Assembly (NCBI GenBank): GCA_963699055.1
Contig: CAVOTA010000003.1
Span: forward strand, 86,448-150,447
Source: Bog-756 sp963699055
GTDB lineage: Bacteria; Actinomycetota; Acidimicrobiia; Acidimicrobiales; RAAP-2
Length of the DNA: 64,000 nucleotides
Reading direction: 5' to 3'
Shown here: one piece after another, positions 16,625 through 24,897 of the stretch
How positions within the stretch are numbered: position 1 is the stretch's first letter
How the letters are laid out: each line of letters begins with the position of its first letter
Made by a program: the position numbers and the translations under genes
Notes under the pieces: generated by a model
Told to the model about the DNA's origin: nothing
What the model saw: the letters and a program-made list of their open reading frames with translations, nothing else
Databases searched by the model: none

Positions 16625-17622
16625 TGGCCGAGGACATCATCCGCAGCGACCAGAGCGGCGAGGTCACCATGCGCGTCTGGCGTGGGGACGAGTCGGGCGG
16701 CGAGTTCACCGAGTACGTGATGCCCGCCCAGGAGGGCGAGGTCGTCCTCGACGTGATCCACCGGGTGCAGGCGTCCGAGGCACCCGACCTGGCGTGCCGC
16801 TGGAACTGCAAGGCCGGCAAGTGCGGCTCCTGTTCCGCCGAGATCAACGGCAAGCCGTCGCTCATGTGCATGACCCGGATGGACACACTGCCCCCGGGCG
16901 AGACGGTGACGGTGGCGCCCATGCGCGCGTTCCCCGTGATCCGCGACCTGGTCACCGACGTCTCCTACAACTACGAGGTGGCCAAGCGGATCCCACCGCT
17001 CAGCGCCCGACCCAAGACGGAGGACGAGGAGGAGGCCGGCGGCTACCGGATGGCCCAGATCGACGTCGAGCGGAGCCAGGAATTCCGCAAGTGCATCGAG
17101 TGCTTCCTGTGCCAGGACGTGTGCCACGTGGTGCGCGACCACGAGGAGAACAAGACGGCCTACGCCGGCCCCCGGTTCTTCATCCGTTCGGCCGAGCTCG
17201 AGATGCACCCGCTGGACACCAACGACCGCCGACAGCTGCTCCAGGAGGAGCAGGGCCTCGGCAAGTGCAACATCACCAAGTGCTGCACCGAGGTCTGCCC
17301 GGAGCACATCAAGATCACCGACAACGCCATCATCCCGCTGAAGGAGCGGGTGGTCGACGCCAAGTACGACCCCGTGGCATGGCTCGGGCGCAAGATCCGC
17401 AAGCGCACCAAGCGCACCGCCGACGAAGCGGCTGCCGAGGCCCCGGCGACCGGGCCCGCGGCGGTGCTGCCTCCGGGTGGCGTCCACGGTGTTCCCCAGC
17501 CCCACCCGGACGGGGCCGTCGGGTCAGCCGCCCCCACGGTCGACGTGGCGACCATCGGGGCGGACCCCGTGGCCACCGGCGTCGAGACGGACCCGCCGCA
17601 GTCCGACGACGCCGGCGGGTGA
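16624..17622 (+). CDS. sdhB: Succinate dehydrogenase iron-sulfur subunit with C-terminal extension
   Basis: A 332-residue electron-transfer subunit linking the flavoprotein to the membrane quinone site. An N-terminal ferredoxin domain carries Cys62, Cys67, Cys70 and Cys82 for [2Fe-2S]. A C-terminal domain carries CIECFLCQDVC (157-167) and Cys215, Cys220/221 and CPE (225) for the [4Fe-4S] and [3Fe-4S] clusters. The last 65 or so residues (about 268-332) are an Ala/Pro/Gly-rich tail absent from most homologues (Rv0247c is 248 aa). Its ATG overlaps the flavoprotein stop. Confidence 0.93.
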   Translation: MAEDIIRSDQSGEVTMRVWRGDESGGEFTEYVMPAQEGEVVLDVIHRVQASEAPDLACRWNCKAGKCGSCSAEINGKPSLMCMTRMDTLPPGETVTVAPMRAFPVIRDLVTDVSYNYEVAKRIPPLSARPKTEDEEEAGGYRMAQIDVERSQEFRKCIECFLCQDVCHVVRDHEENKTAYAGPRFFIRSAELEMHPLDTNDRRQLLQEEQGLGKCNITKCCTEVCPEHIKITDNAIIPLKERVVDAKYDPVAWLGRKIRKRTKRTADEAAAEAPATGPAAVLPPGGVHGVPQPHPDGAVGSAAPTVDVATIGADPVATGVETDPPQSDDAGG

Positions 17623-17659
17623 GTCCGCACCGGATCACGGGGCGCGCACGGGGCCGGGC

Positions 17660-18088
17660 GTGCCCCGCTTCCTGACCCCCGACTGGGTCGACGCGTTCAA
17701 CGCCGCCCTCGACGGCGTGCGCCTGCCCGGCCCCGGTCCCGACGCCGGACTGGCCGCGGCCGACGGCCGGTTCACCGTGGCCCAGGAAGTCCGGGGTGCA
17801 CCCGGTGGCGACGTCCGACTGGTGCTGCACACCGCGGACGGTGCGCTCACCCTGGCGCTCGGCCCCCTGGAACCCGTCACCGGTGCAGGGGTGGAGGCCG
17901 ACGTCACCATCGCCCTCGGCTACGACGACGCCGTGGCGTTGGCCACCGGCCGGTTGGCCACGGCCGACGCACTGGGCTCCGGCCGCATCCGCGTCCGCGG
18001 CGACCTCTCGGTGCTGGCCGCCGGCCAGGAGCTGCTGGCCGCCGCCCGGGACCACACCCGCGCCCTCGACGCCGACACGACCTTCTGA
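17660..18088 (+). CDS. SCP2 sterol-binding-domain protein
   Basis: A 142-residue single-domain protein of the SCP2 fold, which binds lipids or acyl-CoA in a hydrophobic tunnel. Recognisable parts are the opening TPDWVDAFNAAL, the strand-rich VRLVLHTADGALTLALGP and the closing GRIRVRGDLSVLAAGQELLAA, where the RVRGDL element is typical. No catalytic partner is fused. GTG at 17660 leads directly into the domain. It lies 37 bp after the sdh operon and may be read through from it. Confidence 0.75.
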   Translation: MPRFLTPDWVDAFNAALDGVRLPGPGPDAGLAAADGRFTVAQEVRGAPGGDVRLVLHTADGALTLALGPLEPVTGAGVEADVTIALGYDDAVALATGRLATADALGSGRIRVRGDLSVLAAGQELLAAARDHTRALDADTTF

Positions 18089-18160
18089 GCGCTCCGGGTC
18101 CGCCGCTTCCGGTACCGCCGGTGTAGACAGGGGGCCGTCCCACCGAACGGGAGGCGCACC

Positions 18161-18568
18161 GTGGACGTCCTGAGCAGCCGCACCCTCCTGCGACCCGCCG
18201 ACCTCGGGCGCACACTCGCCTTCTACCGCGACGCCCTGGGTCTGGCCGTGGCCCGTGAATTCGGTGAGGGCGACCACCGCGGCGTGGTCTTCTTCGCCGG
18301 GGGCGGGTTCGTCGAGGTGTCCGGGACGGGACCGCCTCCGGGTCGGGACGGGGTCGCCCTGTGGCTGCAGGTGCGATCGATGGACGAGGCGGTGGCCCGG
18401 CTGGCGTCCGGTGGCGTCGCCCTCGCCCGCCCGCCGGCGGTCGAACCGTGGGGGCTCGTCGAAGCCTGGGTCGACGACCCCGACGGGGTGCGCATCCACC
18501 TGGTCGAGGTGCCCGCCGAACACCCGCTGCGACGCGACGCCCGCCCCCCGGCGACGCCCGCCGAGTAG
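18161..18568 (+). CDS. Glyoxalase/VOC-superfamily protein
   Basis: A 135-residue protein with the two beta-alpha-beta-beta-beta modules of the vicinal-oxygen-chelate fold, including LGRTLAFYRDALGLAVARE (15-33) and the closing WVDDPDGVRIHLVEVP. Possible metal ligands are Glu/His residues in these strands. The substrate cannot be told from sequence. GTG at 18161 is preceded by GGGAGG. A second VOC protein follows directly, but the two are not close copies. Confidence 0.8.
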   Translation: MDVLSSRTLLRPADLGRTLAFYRDALGLAVAREFGEGDHRGVVFFAGGGFVEVSGTGPPPGRDGVALWLQVRSMDEAVARLASGGVALARPPAVEPWGLVEAWVDDPDGVRIHLVEVPAEHPLRRDARPPATPAE

Positions 18569-18571
18569 GTT
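18566..18571 (+). promoter_or_regulatory. -10 element (TAGGTT) of the second VOC gene
   Basis: TAGGTT overlaps the stop codon of the first VOC gene and ends 7 nt before the ATG at 18579. The second gene may therefore have its own leaderless start within the operon. Confidence 0.4.
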
Positions 18572-18578
18572 CGGGGTC

Positions 18579-18950
18579 ATGGCGGACGGGTACCGGGTGG
18601 CGGGGATCGACCACGTGCAGCTGGCCATGCCGGCCGGGGCGGAGGACCGGGCCACGGCGTTCTACGAGGGCGTCCTGGGCATCCCCCGGGTACCCAAACC
18701 CCCCGAATTGGAGGTGCGGGGCGGCTGCTGGTTCGAACGGGAGGGCCTCCGCGTCCACCTGGGGGTCGAGGACGACTTCCGGCCCGCCCGCAAGGCCCAC
18801 CCGGCGCTCGCCGTCGACGGGATCGACGGGATGTGTGCAGCTCTGGAGGCGGCCGGCCACCCGGTGCGCCGGACCGAGGACGTCCCCGGCATGCCCCAGT
18901 GGTACGTCGACGACCCTTTCGGCAACCGCGTCGAACTCGTCCCGGTCTGA
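18579..18950 (+). CDS. Glyoxalase/VOC-superfamily protein
   Basis: A 123-residue VOC protein beginning VAGIDHVQLAMPAGAEDRATAFYEGVLGIP, with the typical His (HVQL) metal position, and ending WYVDDPFGNRVELV, the usual closing strand with a conserved Glu. Similar actinobacterial proteins are annotated only as glyoxalase or dioxygenase family. The MFS-CNB gene begins 10 bp after its stop. Confidence 0.8.
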   Translation: MADGYRVAGIDHVQLAMPAGAEDRATAFYEGVLGIPRVPKPPELEVRGGCWFEREGLRVHLGVEDDFRPARKAHPALAVDGIDGMCAALEAAGHPVRRTEDVPGMPQWYVDDPFGNRVELVPV

Positions 18951-18960
18951 GGGTCCACCG

Positions 18961-20631
18961 GTGCGCCAGCGGGTCCGCACGGTCGCCGACGTCTTCGCCG
19001 CCGCGTTCCGCAATCCCGATCTGCGCAGGGTGGGCTTCGCCTACGCCCTCTTCGTCACCGCCGAATTCGGCGTGTGGATCGCCCTGCTCGTGTGGGCCTA
19101 CGGGCGGGGCGGGGCGTCCGCCGAACTCCTGATCATCCTCGTGCAGCTCGTCCCGTGCGTGGTGCTGGCCCCGCTGATCGGGGCGTACGCCGACCGGAGG
19201 GACCCGTCACAGGTGCTGGTCGCCGGCTACGGCCTCCAGGTCGTCACCTTCGCCGGGGTGGCGGGCGCCATCGGGGCGGGGGCGCCCGACGCCGTCGTCT
19301 ACGCACTGGCCCCGCTCACCACGCTGTCGATCTGCATGACCCGGCCACCCCAGTCGGCGCTGCTCCCGTCCGTGGTCCGCACCGCGGACGAACTCACCGC
19401 CGCCAACGTCATGACCGGGTGGACCGAGGGCGGTGCCGCACTGGCGGGTCCGGCACTGGCCGGCCTGGTACTGGCCTGGCGGGGGACGGCCACGGCGGTG
19501 GCCCTCATGGCCGCTCTCGACCTGGTGGCCCTGGTGCTGGCCCTCCGGACGGCCCGCGCCGTCGGACGCCGGCCACGTCCCGAGCGCGGGTCCGGAGGAG
19601 GGGCGTCGCCGGTGCTCGCCGAGGCTCGGGACAACCTGACGGCCACGCTGCTCGACCGGGGGACGCGGATGCTCCTGGTCCTCACCACCTTCTTCTACGT
19701 GCTCGTCGGAGCCCTCGACTACCTGTGCGTCGTGCTCGCCCTCGGACTGCTGCACCTCGGACCCGGCGGAGCCGGGTACCTGAACGCCGCCATCGGCACC
19801 GGTGAGCTCATCGCCGGGTTCGCCACCGCCTTCCTGGTCGGACGGCACCCGCTGGCCCGCACCCTCACGCTCGCCCTCCTCGGTGCGGTCGGTGCGTTGG
19901 CGCTGGTGGCCGGTGTCCCCCACGCCGGGCCCGCCCTGGTCCTGTTCGTCCTGGTCGGGCTGTCGATGGCCATCTACAACGCCACGGGCAAGACCCTGAT
20001 GCAGCGCGCCGCCCCTCCGGACGCCATCGCCGGGGCGTTCTCGGTCCTGGAGTCGCTCATGAACCTCGGACTCGCCCTCGGCTCCGTGCTCGTCTACGTC
20101 GGCTACCGGGTCGCCGGGCCACGGGCCGCGCTGGTGACCCCGGCCGTGGCCGCCGTGGTCCTGCTCGCCCTCCTGTGGCGCCGGATCCACGAGGTCGACG
20201 CGTCCGCCGACGTGCCCCAGGTGGAGATCCGGCTGCTCCGCTCACTCCGGATCTTCGCCCCCCTGTCGGCCCCGTCGATCGAAGCCGTGGCCCGGGAGCT
20301 CGAGCCGGTGCGGGTGGCGGCGGGGACCCGGGTCATCTGCGAGGGCGACCCCGGTGACCGGTTCTACGCCGTGGGCGACGGCGAACTCGACGTGTCCCGC
20401 GACGGCACCCACCTCGCCCGCATCGGTCGGGGCCACGGCTTCGGCGAGGTCGCCCTGATCCGCGACGTGCCCCGCACCGCCTCCGTCACCGCCGTGACCG
20501 ACAGCCTCCTCTACGGCCTCGACGGCGAGCTGTTCGTGGAGACGGTCACCGGGAACGCCGGTGCCGGCCGGGCCGTCGGCCAGGTGGTCGACGGGCACCT
20601 CGGGAGCAGCGGGCCGGGCCAGTCGGGCTGA
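18961..20631 (+). CDS. MFS transporter fused to a cyclic-nucleotide-binding domain
   Basis: A 556-residue two-domain protein. Residues about 15-410 form a 12-helix major-facilitator permease. Residues about 425-545 form a CAP/PKA-type cyclic-nucleotide domain. The phosphate-binding cassette is intact: FGEVAL near 494-499 and the key Arg in PRTASV near 506, so cAMP or cGMP could bind. The arrangement suggests transport, or a former transporter now acting as sensor, gated by a cyclic nucleotide. The substrate is unknown. The GTG start follows the VOC genes closely, and the gene converges on the SRPBCC gene. Confidence 0.85.
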   Translation: MRQRVRTVADVFAAAFRNPDLRRVGFAYALFVTAEFGVWIALLVWAYGRGGASAELLIILVQLVPCVVLAPLIGAYADRRDPSQVLVAGYGLQVVTFAGVAGAIGAGAPDAVVYALAPLTTLSICMTRPPQSALLPSVVRTADELTAANVMTGWTEGGAALAGPALAGLVLAWRGTATAVALMAALDLVALVLALRTARAVGRRPRPERGSGGGASPVLAEARDNLTATLLDRGTRMLLVLTTFFYVLVGALDYLCVVLALGLLHLGPGGAGYLNAAIGTGELIAGFATAFLVGRHPLARTLTLALLGAVGALALVAGVPHAGPALVLFVLVGLSMAIYNATGKTLMQRAAPPDAIAGAFSVLESLMNLGLALGSVLVYVGYRVAGPRAALVTPAVAAVVLLALLWRRIHEVDASADVPQVEIRLLRSLRIFAPLSAPSIEAVARELEPVRVAAGTRVICEGDPGDRFYAVGDGELDVSRDGTHLARIGRGHGFGEVALIRDVPRTASVTAVTDSLLYGLDGELFVETVTGNAGAGRAVGQVVDGHLGSSGPGQSG

Positions 20632-20679
20632 TCCGGCCACGTCGCTCCGGCCACGGCCCACGACCGGCACCCGTAGCCG

Positions 20680-21141
20680 TCAGGTGGTCGTCCGCTCCAC
20701 CTCGGCCTTGACCGCCTCCAGGGTGGCCCGCATGCCGTCGCGGTTCGTCCGGCCCCGCGCCCAGCCCAGCAGGGCCCAGTAGATCCGCAGGGGAACGGTG
20801 TCGGCCAGCCGGAACGACTCGGTCACGTCCGCGCCGCCGTCGGCCGCCTCGATCCGGTAGGCCCAGGTGTTGAGCGCCTTGCCGCCCTGGACCACGTCGA
20901 AGCCGAACTCGGTGCCGGGCACACAGGTGCTCACCACGCAGTTCGTCCAGTAGGTCGGTCCCCGACCGTTGCGCTTCACGTGGCCCCGGAACCTGGCACC
21001 CACCGCCGGGCCGGTGGCGCCGTCCGTCCACTCGGCCTCGAAGGTCTCGGGGCTGTAGCTGCCGATCCGGGTCACGTCGCTCACCAGGTCCCAGACCTGG
21101 GTCGGCGTGGCCTGCATGTGGACGGTGACGGAGTCGTGCAT
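20680..21141 (-). CDS. SRPBCC (START/Bet v1-like) family protein
   Basis: A 153-residue protein of the polyketide-cyclase/dehydrase or START-like fold: MQATPTQVWDLVSDVTRIGSY at the N-terminus, central strands FRGHVKRNG and TEFGFDV, and a long C-terminal helix. It would bind a hydrophobic ligand in a cavity; catalytic function is not evident. The ATG lies 6 nt after TAGTGT. Confidence 0.75.
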   Translation of the reverse strand: MHDSVTVHMQATPTQVWDLVSDVTRIGSYSPETFEAEWTDGATGPAVGARFRGHVKRNGRGPTYWTNCVVSTCVPGTEFGFDVVQGGKALNTWAYRIEAADGGADVTESFRLADTVPLRIYWALLGWARGRTNRDGMRATLEAVKAEVERTTT

Positions 21142-21147
21142 GCGGCC

Positions 21148-21153
21148 ACACTA
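21148..21153 (-). promoter_or_regulatory. -10 element (TAGTGT) of the SRPBCC gene
   Basis: TAGTGT ends 6 nt before the ATG at 21141. Confidence 0.45.
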
Positions 21154-21185
21154 GGGCGGGGTCCCGACCGGTGCGCCGGGTCGGC

Positions 21186-22178
21186 TCAGGGGAGGAGGTC
21201 GGCGACGTCCCCGCGCTCGGCCACCAGTTCCTCGGTGGTGATCCGGACCCGCTCGGTGGCGAACTCGTCGTGGGTCAGGCCTTCGACCACGGTCCAGCCC
21301 CCGGCACCGTTGGCCCGGACGGGGAACCCGAACTGGAGCCCCTGGGGCACCCCGTACTCGCCGTTGGACACCACGGCCAGCGACGTCCAGTCGTCGCCCA
21401 CGGTGCCGTTGTGGATGGCGGCGACCGAGTCGATGGCGGCGTTGGCGGCCGACGCGGCCGAGGACAGGCCCCGGGCCTCGATGACGGCGGCGCCGCGCTT
21501 CTGGACGGTGGTGAGGAAGTCCCCCTGGAGCCAGGCGGTGTCGTCGATGACCTCCGCCGCCGGACGGCCGTCGATGCGGGCGTTGGCGTAGTCGGGGAAC
21601 TGGGTGGCCGAGTGGTTGCCCCAGATGGCCAGGTTGGTGACCGAGGCCACCGGCACGCCGGCCTTCTGGGCAAGCTGGGTCTTGGCCCGGTTTTCGTCGA
21701 GGCGGGTCATGGCGAACCACCGGTCGGCCGGTACCTCGGGAGCGTTCGAGCGGGCGATCAGGCAGTTGGTGTTGCACGGGTTGCCGACCACCAGGACGCG
21801 CACGTCGGTGGCGGCGTTGTTGGCGATGGCCTGGCCCTGGGGACCGAAGATCCCGCCGTTGACCGTCAGCAGGTCGCCCCGCTCCATGCCCGCCTTGCGG
21901 GGGATCGAGCCCACCAGCAGGGCCCACGACGTACCGTCGAAGGCGGTGTCGAGGTCGGTGGTGGTGACGATGTCGCTGACCAGGGGGAACGCGCAGTCGT
22001 CGAGTTCCATCACCACACCCTCGAGGGCCTGCATCCCGGGCTCGATCTCGAGCAGGCGGAGCACCACGGGCTGGTCGGGACCGAACAGTGCGCCCGAGGC
22101 GATGCGGAAGAGGAGGGCATAGCCGATCTGGCCGGCGGCGCCCGTGACGGTGACGTGGATGGGTGGTTTGGCTGCCAT
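21186..22178 (-). CDS. mdh: Malate dehydrogenase
   Basis: A 330-residue NAD-dependent enzyme of the cytosolic-type (dimeric) malate dehydrogenase group, converting malate to oxaloacetate. The nucleotide-binding motif TGAAGQIG (12-19) is near the N-terminus. GNPCNTN marks the NAD contact, and MTRLDENRAKTQLA with the later WGNHSATQFPD carries the active-site Arg, Asp and His. The gene stands alone with its own promoter and complements sdh and sucCD found elsewhere in the window. Confidence 0.97.
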   Translation of the reverse strand: MAAKPPIHVTVTGAAGQIGYALLFRIASGALFGPDQPVVLRLLEIEPGMQALEGVVMELDDCAFPLVSDIVTTTDLDTAFDGTSWALLVGSIPRKAGMERGDLLTVNGGIFGPQGQAIANNAATDVRVLVVGNPCNTNCLIARSNAPEVPADRWFAMTRLDENRAKTQLAQKAGVPVASVTNLAIWGNHSATQFPDYANARIDGRPAAEVIDDTAWLQGDFLTTVQKRGAAVIEARGLSSAASAANAAIDSVAAIHNGTVGDDWTSLAVVSNGEYGVPQGLQFGFPVRANGAGGWTVVEGLTHDEFATERVRITTEELVAERGDVADLLP

Positions 22179-22185
22179 GGGGGGC

Positions 22186-22191
22186 AGGCTA
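22186..22191 (-). promoter_or_regulatory. -10 element (TAGCCT) of mdh
   Basis: TAGCCT ends 7 nt before the mdh ATG. With the rightward TAGGCT at 22242 it forms a compact divergent promoter pair within 75 bp. Confidence 0.5.
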
Positions 22192-22241
22192 ATCCGCCCG
22201 TTGCGGAGCGGTCGAACCCGGGGACGGCGTCACCGCGTGGG

Positions 22242-22247
22242 TAGGCT
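22242..22247 (+). promoter_or_regulatory. -10 element (TAGGCT) of the LLM oxidoreductase gene
   Basis: TAGGCT ends 6 nt before the ATG at 22254. Confidence 0.5.
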
Positions 22248-22253
22248 CGCCCC

Positions 22254-23180
22254 ATGTCCGGCCCCTTCGGCGTGCCCGTCGGCTACGGCGCCGGTACGGG
22301 TGTCACCAGTGTCGACCAGGTCCGGGCGGAGGCGACGTGGGCGGCCGGAGCGGGGTTCTCGAGCCTCTGGGTCTCCCAGATCCTCGGCGTCGACCCCATC
22401 GTGGCGCTGGCCGCGGTGGCCGCCGAGGTCACCGCCCTCGACGAGGTGGGGACGTCGGTCGTCCCGCTCGCCGGACGTCACCCACTGGGCCTCGCCGCCG
22501 AGGCCCGGACCGCCCAGGGTGCGCTCGGCGGCCGGTTCACCCTCGGCGTCGGACCCTCCCACGCCGTCGTGACCGAGGGCTTCTACGGCGAGCCCTACGA
22601 CCGTCCCTTCACGCGTACCGAGGAATTCGTGTCGGCACTGGCCCCCCTCCTGCGCGGCGCGCCGGCCGACGTGCCGGGTGGGATCGTCGAGACCCACGGA
22701 TGGCTCACCATCGAGGCGGACCCGGTGCCACTGCTGCTGGCCGCGCTCGGCCCCCGCATGCTCGACCTGGCGGGTCGGCTCGCCGACGGCACGACCGTCG
22801 GTTCGTGCGGGCCACGTACGATCGCCGGCCACATCGCCCCGGCGATCCGTGCGGCGGCGGCGGGGGCGGGCCGGCCCGGTCCCCGGATCCAGGCGATGGT
22901 CGCCGTCGCCGTCACCCGGGATCCCGTTCGGGCACGTGCGCTGGCCGCGGCCGAGGAGGCGGGCTACGCCGCACTGCCCGCCTACCGTCGGGTCCTCGAC
23001 CTCGAAGGTGCGGACACCGCCGCCGACCTCCTGCTGGCCGGCTCGGTCGACCGGGTCGTGGACGGCCTCGGTACCTACGTCGAAGCCGGGGCCACCGACC
23101 TCCGGATCGTGATCGGTTCGTCGGACGAGTCGGTCCGCCGCGACACCCGCGACGCACTCGGCGGCCTCCTCGCCGGCTGA
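22254..23180 (+). CDS. LLM-class (probably F420-dependent) oxidoreductase
   Basis: A 308-residue TIM-barrel protein of the luciferase-like monooxygenase class. Typical segments are WAAGAGFSSLWVSQ, VVPLAGRHPLGLAAEARTAQGALGGRFTLGVGPSH and the closing YVEAGATDLRI. Actinobacterial members of this shape usually use coenzyme F420, though FMN use cannot be excluded. The substrate is unknown. It is divergent from mdh and converges on the acetyltransferase gene. Confidence 0.85.
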   Translation: MSGPFGVPVGYGAGTGVTSVDQVRAEATWAAGAGFSSLWVSQILGVDPIVALAAVAAEVTALDEVGTSVVPLAGRHPLGLAAEARTAQGALGGRFTLGVGPSHAVVTEGFYGEPYDRPFTRTEEFVSALAPLLRGAPADVPGGIVETHGWLTIEADPVPLLLAALGPRMLDLAGRLADGTTVGSCGPRTIAGHIAPAIRAAAAGAGRPGPRIQAMVAVAVTRDPVRARALAAAEEAGYAALPAYRRVLDLEGADTAADLLLAGSVDRVVDGLGTYVEAGATDLRIVIGSSDESVRRDTRDALGGLLAG

Positions 23181-23204
23181 GCACGGCGGTGCCGGCGACG
23201 ACCC

Positions 23205-23825
23205 TCAGGCGGGCCGCGGGGCGGACGCCGCCTCGGACCGCAGGGCCCGTTCGAGGCCGGGCTCGACGGCGTCGAGCATCGGCGCGTCGAGGGGCAGCTC
23301 GATGCGCAGCTCCGGTCCGTCCCGCCCGGTCACCCGGGCCCCACGGTGGAGCAGCAGCGCCTTCATCGGCCCGTTTTCGGCGAGGACGTTGGCCACGAAG
23401 GTGGTGATGCCGTCGACGGCGGCCGACACGCGCAGGGCGTCGAGCTGCAACCGGCCGAGCCCACGGCCCTGGTAGGCGTCGGCCACGATGAACGCCACCT
23501 CGGCCTCGCCCGGCCGGTCCGTGTCCCGCACGAACCGGGCGAGGCCGGCCACCGGGGTGCCCGGTGCGTCGAGGTCGAGGGCCAGCCACACGGCGTGGCT
23601 GCGGTGGTCCGCCCAGGTGAGGGCGTGGACCCGCTCGTCGGTCAGCTGGTAACCACCGGACAGGAAGCGGAAGTAGCGGGTGTCGGCCGAGCACCGCTCG
23701 AACCCGTCCAGGATGGCGGGGCCGTCGTCGTGGCCGGCCAGGCGGAAGAGGACACGGGTGCCGTCCTCGAGCGACCCGACGGCCCGGTCGTCGTCGCCCC
23801 CGGGTACCTCCGGCATGGGTGCCAC
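23205..23825 (-). CDS. GNAT-family acetyltransferase
   Basis: A protein of about 206 residues with a GNAT fold: acceptor-side N-terminal half, then AEVAFIVADAYQGRGLGRLQLDAL carrying the acetyl-CoA pyrophosphate loop (QGRGLG), and a further strand-helix. The acceptor is not predictable. I chose GTG at 23825 instead of the ATG at 23816 because a TACACT hexamer lies exactly 6 nt upstream of the GTG; the difference is three residues. It converges on the LLM gene, and clpP lies behind it. Confidence 0.8.
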   Translation of the reverse strand: MAPMPEVPGGDDDRAVGSLEDGTRVLFRLAGHDDGPAILDGFERCSADTRYFRFLSGGYQLTDERVHALTWADHRSHAVWLALDLDAPGTPVAGLARFVRDTDRPGEAEVAFIVADAYQGRGLGRLQLDALRVSAAVDGITTFVANVLAENGPMKALLLHRGARVTGRDGPELRIELPLDAPMLDAVEPGLERALRSEAASAPRPA

Positions 23826-23831
23826 CTGCGC

Positions 23832-23837
23832 AGTGTA
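23832..23837 (-). promoter_or_regulatory. -10 element (TACACT) of the acetyltransferase gene
   Basis: TACACT ends 6 nt before GTG 23825 and helps decide that start. Confidence 0.4.
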
Positions 23838-23865
23838 CGGGCGCCGGGCGGGGCACCCCGGCGCA

Positions 23866-24498
23866 TCAGCCGGCCGCGCCGACCAGGGTCGCACCGGTCG
23901 GTCCGCCCCGGGGTGCCACGATGCCGTCGATGATCCCGTAGGCGACCGCCTCCTCGGGGTCCATGAAGTAGTCGCGGTCGATGTCGGCGGCCACCTGGTC
24001 CACCGACCGGCCGCAGTGGTGGGCGATGATCTCGGCCATGCGACGGGTGAGGGCGAGCACCTCACGCAGCTGGATCTCCATGTCGCTCGGCGCGCCCCGG
24101 GTGCCCGCGCTCCCCTGGTGGATCATGATCCTGGCGTTCGGCAGGGCGAAGCGCTTACCCGGTGCGCCGCCGGCCAGGACCATGGCCGCGGCGGACATCC
24201 CCATCCCCACGCAGATGGTCGACACGTCGGGCTGCACGTGCTGGATCACGTCGTAGATGGCCATGCCGGCATAGGCCATCCCGCCGGGCGAGTTGATGTA
24301 GAGCGAGATGTCCTTCTCCGGGTCCTGGGCCTCGAGGTACAGCATCTGCGAGATGATCACGTTGGCGATCTGGTCGTCGACCTCCTGGCCGAGGAAGACG
24401 ATCCGTTCCCGGAGCAGGAGGGAGAAGATGTCGAAGGCCCGCTCGCCGCGGGAGGACTCCTCCAGCACGGTGGGGACGAGCGTCGAGCGCAGGGTCAT
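23866..24498 (-). CDS. clpP: ATP-dependent Clp protease proteolytic subunit
   Basis: A 210-residue ClpP with complete machinery: Ser102 in VGMGMSAAAM, His127 in RIMIHQG and Asp176 in DRDYFMD. SPGGMAYAGMAIYD forms the oxyanion-side loop. It assembles into tetradecamers fed by ClpX/ClpC. Unlike the usual actinobacterial clpP1-clpP2-clpX cluster it stands alone here, so other copies probably exist elsewhere. It is divergent from an XRE regulator that is itself coupled to a second, degenerate ClpP homologue; the 114-bp space contains an operator-like palindrome. Confidence 0.95.
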   Translation of the reverse strand: MTLRSTLVPTVLEESSRGERAFDIFSLLLRERIVFLGQEVDDQIANVIISQMLYLEAQDPEKDISLYINSPGGMAYAGMAIYDVIQHVQPDVSTICVGMGMSAAAMVLAGGAPGKRFALPNARIMIHQGSAGTRGAPSDMEIQLREVLALTRRMAEIIAHHCGRSVDQVAADIDRDYFMDPEEAVAYGIIDGIVAPRGGPTGATLVGAAG

Positions 24499-24553
24499 CG
24501 GGAGCCTCCAGTCGGTGGGCCGCCCGTCGTTCCGACGGGTCGGTGTCCTCCAC

Positions 24554-24575
24554 GATATATCACTGATGAGATATC
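24554..24575. promoter_or_regulatory. AT-rich operator-like inverted repeat between clpP and xre
   Basis: GATATATCA (24554-24562) and TGAGATATC (24567-24575) are inverted copies with one mismatch, separated by ctga. The stretch is very AT-rich against its GC-rich setting. It is centred 66 bp upstream of clpP and 48 bp upstream of the XRE gene, a natural place for autoregulation of the XRE gene and control of clpP. Confidence 0.6.
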
Positions 24576-24612
24576 ATGGACGCGATGGCACCGAGGCCGG
24601 CATCGGAGGGCG

Positions 24613-24897
24613 ATGACGAACGAACGACACCACGAGTCGGTGTTCCCGGGCTTCCGGGAGCTGTCCGAGCGGCGCCGGGCACTGGGCGAGGAGCTGGTGG
24701 CGCGCCGGCACTCCCTGGGCCTGTCCCAGACCGAGGTGGCGGCGCGGATGGGGACGTCGCAGTCGGCGGTGGCCCGGCTCGAGACCGGCAGCACCGACGT
24801 CCTCCTCTCGACCGTCGACCGGTACGCCTCGGCGCTCGGCTGGCAGCTGGAGTGGTCGCTGCAGCGGACGGCGGACACCCCCGGGGAACCGGGATGA
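24613..24897 (+). CDS. XRE-family helix-turn-helix regulator
   Basis: A 94-residue DNA-binding protein with a Cro/CI-type HTH (about 24-78), including LSQTEVAARMGTSQSAVARLE as recognition unit. Its size and composition resemble HigA-type antitoxins, but no RelE/HigB toxin gene precedes it. Its stop overlaps the start of the ClpP-like gene by ATGA, so the two are made together. An alternative ATG at 24576 is in the wrong frame. Likely target: the palindrome at 24554-24575. Confidence 0.85.
   Translation: MTNERHHESVFPGFRELSERRRALGEELVARRHSLGLSQTEVAARMGTSQSAVARLETGSTDVLLSTVDRYASALGWQLEWSLQRTADTPGEPG

Noticed and set aside
24576..24893. Upstream ATG 24576 as start of the ClpP-like protein
   Set aside because: It would add about 106 Gly/Ala/Arg-rich residues that are an out-of-frame reading of the XRE gene; ATG 24894 overlapping the XRE stop is far better.
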